From Notospermus geniculatus (lineage: Eukaryota > Nemertea > Pilidiophora > Heteronemertea > Lineidae), in the NCBI GenBank assembly GCA_002633025.1, contig NMRB01000402.1:320889-384888 (forward strand): a stretch of DNA of 64,000 nt, read 5' to 3'. This document shows, piece by piece, positions 35,601-47,713 of this stretch (positions within the stretch are counted from its first letter, which is position 1; the number at the start of each line of letters is the position of its first letter). The translations under genes were made by a program, and so were the position numbers. Under the pieces are notes generated by a model. It was not told the origin of the DNA, did not search any database, and was given only the letters and a program-made list of their open reading frames with translations.

Positions 35601-36034
35601 GGCAACTGACTTGATCTGATTCCTCCGCAACCAATTCTTCTTACACCTAACACAATACAGTATCTGATTACTGGAAATTTTGTTCAGCGGTGCATCCATC
35701 TCCCCTTGGATTGGTTCGGATAGATATTTATTCTCTCCGATCAAAAAAGGTCGCATGATCTGTTTAAAGCTATTGGCGTAAGCTCATTCCTCCCACTGGA
35801 GGCATTACAGATAATGTGGTGAATAATAGCGGTAAGAAAGAAACGACGGCACTGTATATCAGATCTAACTACCTGAGGAGCATTTACTGTCATCTGAGGG
35901 TCGTGATTACCGATTCCTCAGCCCTGCTTGATCACCACTGATGCTACCAGCGGCACGTTCCAAAAAGTAAAAAAAACTGACGAAGTGACCTTCTGTCTCC
36001 TTTTATAGAGTGGACTACAGGGAGGTTGTTCTTC
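32688..36034. other. No gene recognised
   Basis: Holds only the AAC microsatellite (35161) and a small AT palindrome near 34975-35007 (TAGTATTAATACTATAG). Confidence 0.45.
35161..35185. repeat. (AAC)8 microsatellite
   Basis: Eight uninterrupted AAC triplets; in one frame they give a poly-Gln run, but no supporting exon structure is seen. Confidence 0.95.
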
Positions 36035-36275
36035 TCAGGCGTAGCCTAAGCATGAGAGCAGTCTCGCGCAAGTAGTCTCTCGATGGGAACCCGCTCAGCC
36101 AGAGAAACTATGGGCAGTCATGACATTGGTCTCAACGTAATTCGTAAAGGAAAGCAACAATGGTGACTTGCCCATTGAGAGTCAACTCGCAGCTCTCAAG
36201 CTAGCCGCACACAGACGAATAACGCTCAGACGTATTTGGCAAAGCAAACTCTCACGTGGAGCAGCAATATGAAGG
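36035..36275. mobile_element. Palindromic repeat family 'TGGGCAGT' (copy 3)
   Basis: CTATGGGCAGTCATGACATTGG and the inverted TTGCCCATTGAGAGTCAACT; extends right to CAAACTCTCACGTGGAGCAG. Matches 30344-30600 and 28069-28190. Confidence 0.7.
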
Positions 36276-37013
36276 GGTGCTGTCTTCCTCGACAGAGCAT
36301 GACAAGGAAGTACATAGGTTACTGGTAACCGTATTGTTAGAAGGTGACTGAGTGGAGCTATTTTGGATCGAAACCGAGACAGATCACGATTAGATCACGA
36401 TTAGATGCAGGAGACGACTCATCTTTTAAAACATGTTCGATCTGTTTGAATCTAATCGAATGATGCATTTCGAGGTGGCCTATTGAACATCTTTCCTTCC
36501 ATTTAATCAGACCGTTCATGCAGTATATCATCAATGATAAACTGCATTCAGAGAATCACTTGCTTAGAAATGGAAGTTCATGCTCAACTAATGGATGGCA
36601 ATTGTGAGTGATCATTCGTTTTAGGCATCAAACTCGACGTGAGACAGACACATGCTGTTCAGACCCACCGCTAGGCTGCTTCTCCGTTGCCATAGGGATT
36701 CCGGAGAGTAGGCAAACCTACGAGAGCAACAGAGAAAGAAACTTCATTCCAAATCCACTGAAATGATTGTGTACTGATGCATTGTTTAATGTACACGACA
36801 CACAGCCTTGTTGTGGTGACCAAGACGCAGAGCACGTCACAGGAAGGTATTGGTTCTGCTAAGGCGATTTTGAATTCTCTTCTTGTGGGGAATTGAGACT
36901 AAGACCCGAGTTACACTTATATCAGTAGAATGTTCGTTCTACCGTTATGGTATTGGCCAATAGGATTGATTTCATGATAAATACAATTGTTTGGATCAAA
37001 TTGGGGATATGGT

Positions 37014-37368
37014 TTCGGTCTTGGTTGGTTGAATCTTGTTTGGGGTTTCAAACAAAATTTTGTTCGTCAAGGGCAAATTTTTGAGGATGAAGCCCCGTTT
37101 ATACAGAGCACGGTTTGCGGTCCGGCGTCCGGTGTGCGTTTTCCGTCCAGAATGCATCAAGGTATTTTCTTACAACAGAGCCGCACTCGCCGTTGCGGTG
37201 TCCGGACGCCGCGCCGCATTGAATGCCTCCAGAGCAATTCTGTACGGCCGCCGCAACGCCGGACGGGCCTGAACCAATCAGAGGACTGTNTTCGGTCTTG
37301 GTTGGTTGAATCTTGTTTGGGGTTTGAAACAAGATTTGTTCGTCTTCGGCAAATTTCTGAGGATAACC
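37014..37368. repeat. Direct repeat of about 78 bp flanking a GC-rich insert, with an N at the junction
   Basis: TTCGGTCTTGGTTGGTTGAA through TTTGAGGATGA at 37014-37091 is repeated at 37291-37368 with several differences (offset 277 bp). The CpG-rich stretch between them (GTCCGGCGTCCGG, GTGTCCGGACGCCGCGCC) has partial inverted repeats and resembles a degraded foldback element. The unresolved N at 37290 sits exactly at the start of the second copy. Confidence 0.8.
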
Positions 37369-39439
37369 TACTACCTGTGACTCTGAGAAGCATCCCTTTT
37401 TCCGTTCTCAAAGCGGGGACCTAGGCCTACACGTAGGGCTTCGTCTTAGGCCACAGCCACTAGCGATTGGGGTGGGGGTGGGGGGTGAGCGGTGAGCGCT
37501 GCAAAAAAGCAACCTTAGAATTTCAGTAACTACATTATTACTAGCATAGATCCTTGCCGTCTTCAAACTTCCTCAGCTGTTTCAACATCGTATATATGAC
37601 CAGTCACGCACGCTTCAAAGTTCAAATTATTGTTGTGTATGAGACCGCATTTATATGATCTCTTTCTCATTGGAGTGCGGTTTATAATACCAAAGAACCA
37701 CATAACGGGATAGCTGGCTTTTCGTAATAAAGATCAGAACATTCAACATTAAAACCGCTCTGCTGGCATAAGTGTTAACAGAGACGAAGCAGAAAGCATT
37801 ATCAATTTGCTCAACACAAAGTTCTAGAACAGGAAGGAAGAAGAAATCACCTTGAACAAATTACATCAGATTTCACACAATTAGACGCTGCACGAAATGC
37901 AAAATTAAAACATCGTAAAGATGGCTCAAAAACTGCATCTCCTGCAATTATTGCGTTTTTCCTCATTATTGATTTTGAGTTTAACGATCGGCAAGAGATT
38001 AATGACACAACCACTTGGTGCGATAAGGATGAGAGAGAAACAAGTCCTGAGAGATGGGTGCAGGCGTGCATGTTGGACTATGTTCCTTTAGTGCTTTGGC
38101 CTGGAGAGAGGACACACAAGATGTGATGACGTATAACCATTTGCTGCGACGCGACGCCATTCGAAGATAAGGTTTTCCTTGAGAAAACAGACTCTTGCTT
38201 ACAATGCTGTCAAGCGTTCAGTTACTGTCATGATATGCTGTTGGCTGGGTGACAGTTTTTATACGACTGACTACGAATGCGATTGCTACAAGCATTCGAA
38301 GCCAAGACTTCGTCTAGCACAAGCCACACAAAGTTGCTGATATTAAGTGATAGTGGGCCAACACTCATGGCTCCTTGATTCGTTCAGCACTCAGCACATG
38401 GTCAACAATCTTTGGCATAAGTCTATACATCGGCCAATCCTTCTGAAGGTCAGCCATGACGGCATTGCTTCTTACAAACTCCATCTGGTAAAGCAAAAAG
38501 TGACCCTTTCCATCCTCCCTATATTGGCTTTGTCCACTCTATTAAGGAACAGCCTTTACATTAGACTCGACTTTCCTTCGGAGAAAAAGGCGGTTCTTCA
38601 GACATGCTGTAATAAATTCGACTCGAACTCCACCGAGACGGCCTCCAGGAGATCACTTTGATCTGTTACAGTCCGGCTCTAGTCCAATCACGGTGATTGT
38701 CAATATTTTGCAAGGCACTGAGACTTGTCTTCATCCCTTCTTAATACAAGAGACGAGCAAAGCACGCTGACCATACGACGAGGAAATGACGACCTGGGAA
38801 TCGAGACGCCGCTGTGAAATTCACGCCAATTACGGCTTGGGATTTTTGAAAGTTCCTTGATAAAAGCGGAACTAAGTGAGACAAGGGTAAATTTGGCTCA
38901 AGGCACCACCTTTGAACGATTAATTTGTACTATAAGACCTCCATGATTGAGGCATCTTTCCCTCAATCAATTTAACGTAAAGCTTAAGTCTGACAGTGAC
39001 AGTAATGTCCCTAAGTCGCCACTCAGTTCCCATCACGTGCGTGACTGAAGCAATTTGTTAATCGGCCGCCATGTTTACGCTGAAGGTATCGACTTGTCGG
39101 TTCAGTGAGGTTAAAGACGTCATTTCGCAATGAACGGCTGTGTTTATGAATCACTTACAATCCAATCAGTAAACGTGGTAGTGGCGTCGACTGTTAAACA
39201 CGTGACCAACCTGCCTATGCAAGGTTGGCTTGGTGATACTGGAATGGTTGAGACTGTGTTCGTCACAAATAAACAGCCTCAGAAAGGATTTTTGTCGTCT
39301 TTTCGAAACCAGGTACCGGTACCGTCAACCACATCGCACCGTTACCCCTGCTAGAACGACGGTCGATTTTCGATCGTTCGAACCGTCATTGGTGACGAAT
39401 GACAACCATAAACAAGGCGGAAGCCAAAGCATTACTGAC
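37369..39439. other. No feature recognised
   Basis: Includes a G-rich tract at about 37469-37487 and a 104-codon plus frame (38347-38661) with no splice or domain support. Confidence 0.45.
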
Positions 39440-39638
39440 TGCCCCGAAGTGTGGACGAGGCTATCTCAGGCTGCCATGTTCCTCACTTGGATGGGGTCTT
39501 GTACTTTCCCTTACAAAGGTACAAGGTACAAAAGCACTACGGCTTACTGTCCCATGCGACGGACGTGGGGAGGCAGGGATGCTGGATTCGAACCCGGGAC
39601 TTGCCCTCGCTTAGCGGACATGACAACCACAAGGCTAA
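39440..39638 (-). mobile_element. SINE-like repeat, second family (copy 1)
   Basis: On the minus strand: a tRNA-like head with box B GGTTCGAATCC after CCGCTAAGCGAGGGCAAGTC, then a body with GTACAAGACCCCATCCAAGT. The body is shared with 43141-43300. The left end of the SINE abuts the tiny hairpin 39639-39695. Confidence 0.6.
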
Positions 39639-39695
39639 AGCTGCTTTTCCACGAGGCCAAAACCGCGTCCGCGAACGCCTCGTGGAAAAGCAGCT
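39639..39695. mobile_element. Minimal foldback MITE, 57 bp
   Basis: AGCTGCTTTTCCACGAGGC...GCCTCGTGGAAAAGCAGCT is an almost perfect hairpin flanked by TAA on the left and TAC on the right. Its ends match those of the 151-bp element at 9066-9216, which suggests an internal deletion derivative. Confidence 0.8.
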
Positions 39696-40940
39696 TACCA
39701 GGGCTTCCAATACGGTCACAGAGATGAGGAGGGCGTCGTAACCCCCTCCTCCAATATGAGGGTGATATGACGTGCTCCTCATCTCCTTGTATATTATAAC
39801 TTTGATCCAACATTACCTGCCGTATCAGGATGTCCTCATATTGATCACGCATTCACAGGTGTAAGGTGACACAAGTTATGATCACGGCTTTCATGAAAAC
39901 ATCATCAGTCCAGGAAGCAGGCAACCTAAGCGTATCGGATACCCTGGAGAGTATCATCCTTCGTTTCCGGACTTACGAATACTGTCGTTCTCATGAACTA
40001 AAGATAAGATGGATGGCATCTTAATTATGGTGTCATCAATCACTGCATCCCACCTATCGCTGTGATAAGAGAAATGTGTGGCCGGTAATGTCATTCTGAT
40101 TGGCTCAGGATCATGATCCAAGGAAAGCGAAACTTAAATCTGAAAGTAACATCAACGTACCCAGGCAACCCTGCCTTGAATACAGAACATTTTATCTTCA
40201 ACTCCACCTTGATTTAATCAACATAATTATTAACCCGAGTTCCACTTCATTAGCAAAATCTTTGGTTACAATCGAAGGTAAGAAGAAAAAGCCTCTTTCA
40301 TCCATGCGTTCTACAAATTCTGTTTTACCAAAGCAGGAATCGTGGTTTGGAAGATATTTTGATTATTTGGTGCTTTGATTTAGCCATTAATTTGGTTACT
40401 TGCAGCGAGGCAATACTCTGTGTGTTTCAGCATTCTACCAAAACTGATTTTCTATCATTTGTTATAAGACGGATCATAGTTTCTTGAATGGCTTTGAGAG
40501 GCGTCCTTTACAAGAGACAGTTATTAAGTAGACACGATTGTGCATACAATACGTCATGTGTTTGAACACTAAAGTACGAGTCTATTCATACATAAATCAC
40601 CAAGAGGATTAATCTAACTAAAATCAAGGATTTTCGACATAAATCAGATTCTAAAGTGCCATCACGACATCATAGAAAACGCATCATAATCCAACGTCAA
40701 AGTGGAAGGAAGTAGTTTTATTGGAGAGCGAATCCAAACCTATTTCAGATTGGTTGTCTCTAAAAACACATTTATCGTAGAAATTGCAAAACATTTAATT
40801 TGATTAAGATGGTTTTGAGCTTTAAGCTATCTTTGTAAGCGGAACCATCGTGGTTTAGAGTGACTGTGTCTGTTTTCTCTTCGCTACTCTGGTCGGTGTG
40901 ATGGGACGAGGAAAATGGTAAGATGGGATCTTCAAGTAAG

Positions 40941-41240
40941 GTGCTGTGAAATGGCTAGAGTGGCTCTTGAAGGAAAGGCTGTGAAATGGCTAGAGTGGCT
41001 CTTGAAGGAAAGGCTGTGAAATGGCTAGAGTGGCTCTTGAAGGAAAGGCTGTGAAATGGCTAGAGAGGGTCTTGAAGGAAAGTGCTGTGAAATGGCTAGA
41101 GAGGGTCGTGAAGGAAGGTGCTGTGAAATGGCTAGAGAGGGTCTTGAAGGAAGGGCTGTGAAATGGCTAGAGAGGGTCTTGAAGGAAGGGCTGTGAAATG
41201 GCTAGAGAGGGTCTCCCAGTGAAGATGCTGTGAAACGGCT
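40941..41240. repeat. Minisatellite, 35-37-bp unit x about 8.5
   Basis: Tandem units near GGCTGTGAAATGGCTAGAGT GGCTCTTGAAGGAAA. The first three carry AGTGGCTC, the later ones AGAGGGTC, so two unit variants have each been amplified in blocks. Confidence 0.95.
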
Positions 41241-43140
41241 TTGTCCCTTTTTTGGAAAATATGTGAGTTTCCAAAGCTGTTCAATGATTGGCACCCGCAT
41301 GAGGTCGATTAGGTGACTGACGACAAATAAATTGATGTGGCGATTCGAGAGCGAGGCTAAGAGCTTAAGAGCCCGGATGTGCCAGAGCTGTGAGACGTCC
41401 TGATCTGTCTATGCACTGATAGTTGAAAAGAGAAGCTTTTGGCACAAACCACGTACAAATGTAATATTGTCGAAAGTTATCAAGAATATCGGCAGTGGAA
41501 GCTGTACTCAAAATGATGAAGACGAATGCCCCGCAATGTGTTCGGCTCACCATTGACTCTTCCGGTAGATATTAGATCCCATCCGTTTACTTGCTCGATA
41601 GCACTAGTCCACTAACAAATGCTGCAACGAGAGCTTTTCAAGAAAAGGGGAATTGCTCGCTGTTACATGAGAGCAACATAAATGTATAATGGACAGCTTC
41701 TCCGTTCAACTCACAAAAGATTTCGAAAACAGAGACGATGAAGTGAGATTTGAACAAATGATTTTGACGCTGGATGTGAATGAGTTTCGCTGACTGTGAT
41801 CGTGAGGCATTTTTTCCATACTTAACGCTCATTTCTTAAGCAGTATACCATTACTTTTCATAACTATTCGGCCACGAATGGGCTCGGCTCAGGCGAAATA
41901 GGAAGTAGCACAGTCATTCATAAAAAAGCCACCAATGGCTTGAATTGTTAAGGTTAAGCTTTGTAAGGCACACTTGGCATAATGTGGTCCCCACCCTAGG
42001 CTTATTCATTGTCCCAGTCTTTGAACCATGTTTGCCTGACCGCTTGCGTGACCGCTGCAGTGGGCCTTTGCGCTTCATGTCATTGAATTGGCCTTTTAAT
42101 GAGAAAGTGCGGTATATCTGAACCGCATCATTGCCAGCTTGTCGACACATCTTGGTGAATACCTTCGCTGAACTCTTAACAACAAGTTTTCCAGTTCGTT
42201 AAAGAAAAAAGATATACAGTGGCACATTCACGAAGACGATGGCCTTGGCGCGCTGCAAAGCTTTTCTTTCTCCTTTTCACTATAACATCATCATTCCATT
42301 AAGTAACTGCTGTCAGATCGTATTTCGAGCAAACTGAACGACGGTTATTCGATATGATTTGCCGAATTGAGTTTGGGTCGTGTTCGGCAGTAATTTCTCT
42401 CAACTGCTCAAACTAGTTGTAATAGTAAAAGCATTTCTGGAGATGTTGCTGAAGATTGCGATAGAATATCTTGTCTGTAACATCATAACATACTAACAAG
42501 CGATAATCTTAGTTTCGTTTTACCTAATACGATGAAGACTGCCCCTGTTTGAATCGAATACTGTAACCGGGTTCGTTCGTCTGATCGCTGAGGGAGGCTG
42601 GGGTGGGGAAAATCAGAGACGTCGCGTGACAAACCCCGAGCACAGAGAATCCATTCACATTTCTATATCACGAAACTGTTGTAGAATGGCTCACAACGGC
42701 TGGATAGCTACTTCTCTCGGGTGCCGTTGTAAATGTTTCTCCACGTAGAATGGTGCCAAGAAACACATCAGAAATCACTTATACATCATGCATGGCTTTT
42801 TTCATATGTGTGATTTTCTGGGAGTTTTGCAAGAGTGTTTCTGCCAAGTAATACAATAAAGTGTTCGAGCGGAGTGGTAAGCTGATTACATTGCACGTTT
42901 GATCCTCTTACTGGCAGGAAGAGTCGGATGGGACTTTTTGTTGGGCGTTTTAGGTGACAAGGGTTGCCGAGGGCAAGATTAAGGGGGAATGTGAAGGATA
43001 TTCCGTTTGCTGTTGACGAAACTTAAATTATTAATGGGCAATGGGTCTGATGAAGAGGTGACGGTCGTATCGTTTTTTTACGAAACACCAGTCATGTTCA
43101 TGTAAGTAAAGAAACCAGCTCTTCAACGCTCGGTACAACA
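41241..43140. other. No feature recognised
   Basis: Unstructured sequence after the minisatellite; no repeats, palindromes or convincing exons seen. Confidence 0.5.
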
Positions 43141-43300
43141 GAAGATTTGTCGATATGCCAGGCAGCAGGCCCCGGGTTCGCATCCAGTCTGGGCCATCAA
43201 CATGGTCGTAGTGACTTGTAACCTGTATCTTTGCAAGGCCAAGTACAAGACCCCATCCAAGTGACTAACAAACAGGAGTTGCGCGAGATGGCCTCTTCTT
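43141..43300 (+). mobile_element. SINE-like repeat, second family (copy 2)
   Basis: Box B variant GGTTCGCATCC after CAGCAGGCCCC, followed by CTTTGCAAGGCCAAGTACAA and GACCCCATCCAAGTGA, the same body as 39440-39638 in the opposite orientation. Confidence 0.6.
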
Positions 43301-45073
43301 CCTGACATACATGTAACAGGGCCAATAAGGCTTCGACCCTGATCAAAACTACCATACGATACAATGTGCCGAGCCAATAATGCATAAGATGTTGTCTTCA
43401 GCCGCTCTGCCGAGTCGTTTGCGAATGCGATTTGAACTGAAGAAGCAAATACATGCAATGATATTATAGCAATCTACAGGAAGCAAACTAACAGCAATGC
43501 ATTAGTTGTCATTGCCACCCATTAGCCGAACTCGATCCTCGGTGGACACTCAGAGCTAGCTTTTAACGCGGTCGAGTCCTCCTTGGTAAACAGGACACCT
43601 GATTAAAAAAGATGTGCCACCCATTATGGCCAGCTACTAGCTCGGTTGTTTGGCGAAATCGGCTGTAGGTACTGCGGAGATGCAATGGAGAAAATCCGCC
43701 ACGAGGTGCTGGAAAAACAAAATGGCCAACCATTTGTCTGGGCTTCATGGACGCCTTTTGGGGAAGCTTGGTGCCCTCGTGCCTCCATGAAGCAAAAGAT
43801 GACAGAATGACATCGGCAAGATGGTGATTTAATGGCCCACGATTGACATAAAGAGTTGAGTTAATCGTTGAGTAATAGAGTTGTCTGGTTACTTCATTAC
43901 GGGTCAATGGCATGCAACTTACGGAGAAACTGTCGAATGCGACCGAGTGCGATCAATCATAGTACCTCTGAACACAGCGACGTACTCACATCAGGTAGTA
44001 CGAGGCGAACATACCACCATGATTGATGGCCTGGCTTACTGTTTGCATGGCAAGGGAATTAATTTGATGATGGTACTGGGGCGAAAAAACTGGAGAGAAA
44101 AAAAACTTTTTTGTTCAACAGCATTCAAAATACGATGAACATGCTGACAGTCAAGTAGGCCAACAGTTACCTTGTTTCTGAACCTTTCGTTTCAAATAAA
44201 CTTCATCACTGTCGCCAATGCTGATACTAATACCAGCAAGTACTTTCGGATAGGATGAGTACATACCCAATTTCCGAAAGAGGCAAATCTAACATTATCA
44301 AAACGAATTGAGGCCTAATGCGCTTAGGAAAATGGCGTACGTTCCTCCGTGTTTCATCGAATGATCCGTGCTCAGGTCTTGAGGAAGATTTTCCTAACTT
44401 TGTAGGCAGGAAGGAGGGAGTTGATGAGAGCAATTAGGATCGATACACGGTCGGGCCGAACACTTTGTTCTAAGAGCCTCTGGTTAAACGTGTGTAAAGG
44501 CAACATGCGGCAAATTAATTTGTCCTACAGCACGAGGCTTTTCCGAAGACGATCCGGACCAAACTGTCAAAGCGCGTCGCACTCTCTTCCACATAAGAGC
44601 GGATCCGCCCAGGAATTGAATCCGGAACCTCATAGGTGACAGGTGCCTGTTTCCATCACGTCATTCTGTCGTCTCATTTGCCAGTTTCATCCGACCAGCT
44701 CGTTCACCACTCCGAACCATAAACTTTGGAAAGTTTAACGTAAACCTGTTATTCTGCCGTCGTTCTAAATTGGCAGCAAATAAGACACGGAATGCCTTGG
44801 AAGAAGACACGATTCCATTAAAGATTCCTTTCGAATTCCTCATGTCGTTGAGTTAGCTTTAACATCCAGTCAATCTCTTTTCAAATTGAATTCCGTAAGT
44901 CTTTTTATGATGACTATCAAGTCATCGGCTCCGTTCTGGAGAACGTCGACACTGAGGGATGCCATGGGGAGGAGTGGGAACGGGTGGGGGTTAGCGGCAA
45001 CTGGTTTTTAAATCCAGTGTCTTCAGGCCTGATGTAGCTGGTGTGCACTGGCGAAGGCGAACTACTCCGACAC
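43301..45073. other. No feature recognised
   Basis: A box-B-like GGATTCAATTCC on the minus strand near 44610-44630 may be an old SINE head, too degraded to call. Confidence 0.4.
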
Positions 45074-45076
45074 ACT

Positions 45077-45363
45077 GGGCGTATTCGAATCCTCGTTCTT
45101 GACCACACTCGTGCTGACCTAGTTCATGTAGTTGCTGACTCAACTCGAGAACGGCAGTCTCGAACGCCGAGAACGCAACCCGTGTCGGGTCAAGAACGTG
45201 TTCTTCTCAACCCTCCGCTGAGTGGGGAGTGAGGAGAACACTGTTCTTGACCCGACACGAGTTGTGTTCTCGGCGTTTGAGACTGCCGTTCTCGAGTTGA
45301 GTCAACATCGACATGAAAAGGGTCAGCACGAGTGTGGTCAAGAACGAGGATTCGAATACGCCC
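45077..45363. mobile_element. Large foldback MITE with ACT target duplication
   Basis: Inverted arms start GGGCGTATTCGAATCCTCGT and match perfectly for 43 bp, then nearly perfectly to the centre (GAACGGCAGTCTCGAACGCC and partner), so almost the whole 287 bp folds back. Flanked by ACT at 45074-45076 and 45364-45366. The conservation suggests a young insertion. Superfamily not certain; 3-bp target duplication fits PIF/Harbinger. Confidence 0.9.
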
Positions 45364-46947
45364 ACTGCGTCAGTCCACAGTCACACCGCGACCAGGCGAA
45401 GCCTATCTCCCTATTTCGCTCCACTTCAATCATGGAAAGATGCAATGGGAATGGTACATATGGAACTAACGCTCATCGGTTTTCACGCAGTCGGTTTTCG
45501 AGATTTTACACCATCAGATCAATCAGAGCTGTTTCGAGAGAATAGGCGTTTCTTCCCAACCCACCCGCCTCAATGAAAGAGTACACGGGCCCTTGTAGAC
45601 CCTTGTGGGCATCCCTGTTGCAGCTAATAATCACAGACAACGACGGTGTTAATGCTAAATGACGAAGGCTGTTCTATTCTTGGCCGAATCATCTTGTAAC
45701 CGGCGTCGCCATTTACTCATTCGACGTCTTCTTAAAAGAAAGGCAGACATAATCAGATTACAGGGAGGCATTTGGAAAGGGCACAGTGCGAAACGAGGGA
45801 TGAAGTGGAAGAGGGACTGGCATGTGTCAGCCCAGCTCGTTTGTGACGAAATGTTGGTAGGCCTGCTGGCGAGCTGCACAATATAGCCCAGCAGGAGTGA
45901 CTCAAGCACAGATGAGCAGATATCAGAGTCGTAGGCCAGGATGTTTCACAGTTTTGTAGGCGAATGAGTTTCGGTGTCGTCGACGAATGATATTTCAGAG
46001 TTGTCGGCGAGGTGTGGGCCGGGGTGTGCGTGAGAGAGGTTGGTGCTGATTTCAGCTCCGGTGAGTGCAAACACAGGTATACAGATGATAAGGTTCAGAA
46101 TGGCAGGACAGAACTACAGACTGGTAAGGACAGATATTGATCGCGGATCCATCACCCTTCACAAACGGTCCGACAATCCATCGACAACACAAACAAGATA
46201 AAGGATTTACAATCAATTGCCTGTGACCACCCAGACTAGAACGACTATCAAATGATACAAGTATGTGTCCGGATCGCCCGAGGTGCTGTGAATACCCGAT
46301 GATCAGGGCAGGGGGAGGTGACCTTGTCCACGACACCGTCTCATTGAGGAAACGATCGGTGCATTAACCGCCTTGATCATCCAATCGGCGTGATCGTTGA
46401 AGAAGATCAGACATTGGTATGACGTGCATGTCTCTAGAATCAGATTCGGTCTCGTATAAGAGGACTTGAGCAAGTCTTTGATTTACTTGTCTCTGCCTCG
46501 TGATAGGTCAGCTTCCTTTACACCGAGGTGTAAGACAATCAGAACAGTCTTTTCTCGACTCGACACGTCTGAAGATCTCGTCAATATACAATATACCCAT
46601 AGTTATTTCATCTTGACCCATTTCGTCACATTATCTCTCTGTAATCTGTCAACACGAAGTTGGGAGGGAGGGAGAAACAACTTTAGCTTCAACAGACAAA
46701 AATACTTCACGAAACCATTATTTAGACTGAACCTTTTCACAAATTAATCCAAATGTTAGAATGTTAGAATATACGGTATGCACACTATGCATGAAAAGTG
46801 TCAACAAAATTGCTTTTTTGCTGTGAAGATCACTTCCCCCTCCTTAACTGCTCATATATTCTTGTGCAGACAACCATCAGTATGGTGAAGTTTGAATAAA
46901 ATTGGCCCATAAATAAAGCTTCCTTAGAGCAAAATAACTTTTACATT

Positions 46948-47407
46948 TTTATTAGCAAAAAATTTCTCTCATCAAAGTCATCTTTCTCACCAAACAATCA
47001 TGTTGGAATTCAGTTCCAATCAAACTAGACCAAGTTCAAGTATTTTTTAAATACACAATGGTGTACAGTGATTTAAATCAATGGCAAATTCAGTCCAGCC
47101 CTGCATGCCATATACATGTACAATACGTCATTTTGTTCGCCTTGCCGATGGCTACCGACAACGTTTTTGCAGCCTTTTCAAAGGCGAGAAACCGAATATA
47201 GATCTCTCCCTGGACATCTTGGATATCAACAGGGCTTAGCCAGACTTCTCGCCTAATTGGATGTATACACAACCACAGATGATATCGGAGATCGCGAGAC
47301 GAGATCCGTTCACCACATTTCCGTTCGTTCTTTATCTCGAGTAAGGCATTTTTGCTAATTTCCTCATGCCCTGATGGAACCAACCCCTTTTTCTTCCGAC
47401 TAGGTTT
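46948..47407 (-). CDS. Possible last exon with poly(A) signal
   Basis: Minus-strand frame 47407-47090 (105 codons plus stop, no ATG needed if it is an internal start), reading RKKKGLVPSGHEEISKNALL and later RREVWLSPVDIQDVQGEIYI. An AATAAA on the minus strand lies at 46953-46948, about 140 bp past the stop. Upstream in the same frame, beyond a single TAG at 47410-47408, the frame stays open for another 101 codons to 47713. So it is either a last exon starting at the CCTAG acceptor, or a once-continuous frame of about 207 codons broken by one stop. No family recognised; the acceptor is weak. Confidence 0.22.
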
Positions 47408-47713
47408 CTAAGTAGCTTGCACCATCAACAAGCAGGAAATGGAATCTTTGGTGCTAAGGAAACCTCCTCTCGGTGAAATGGCACGAAGTTCATCATGTTG
47501 ATAGCAAAAATCAGCCCAGAAACAATCCGCCAAGAGACCGATGGCGGATTTGGGTGGTGTTTTTTTACTTAAGCCATCGACTCGGATTTCTTCGGTCGAC
47601 GACCTACTTCTCACCATTAGAATCAACGATAGATATGTCAGGGAGACTCGAAGAAGATATACTGGGTAGAGGATGAGACAGCAAGACTTTCTTTTTGGCA
47701 TAGTATACTCCAT

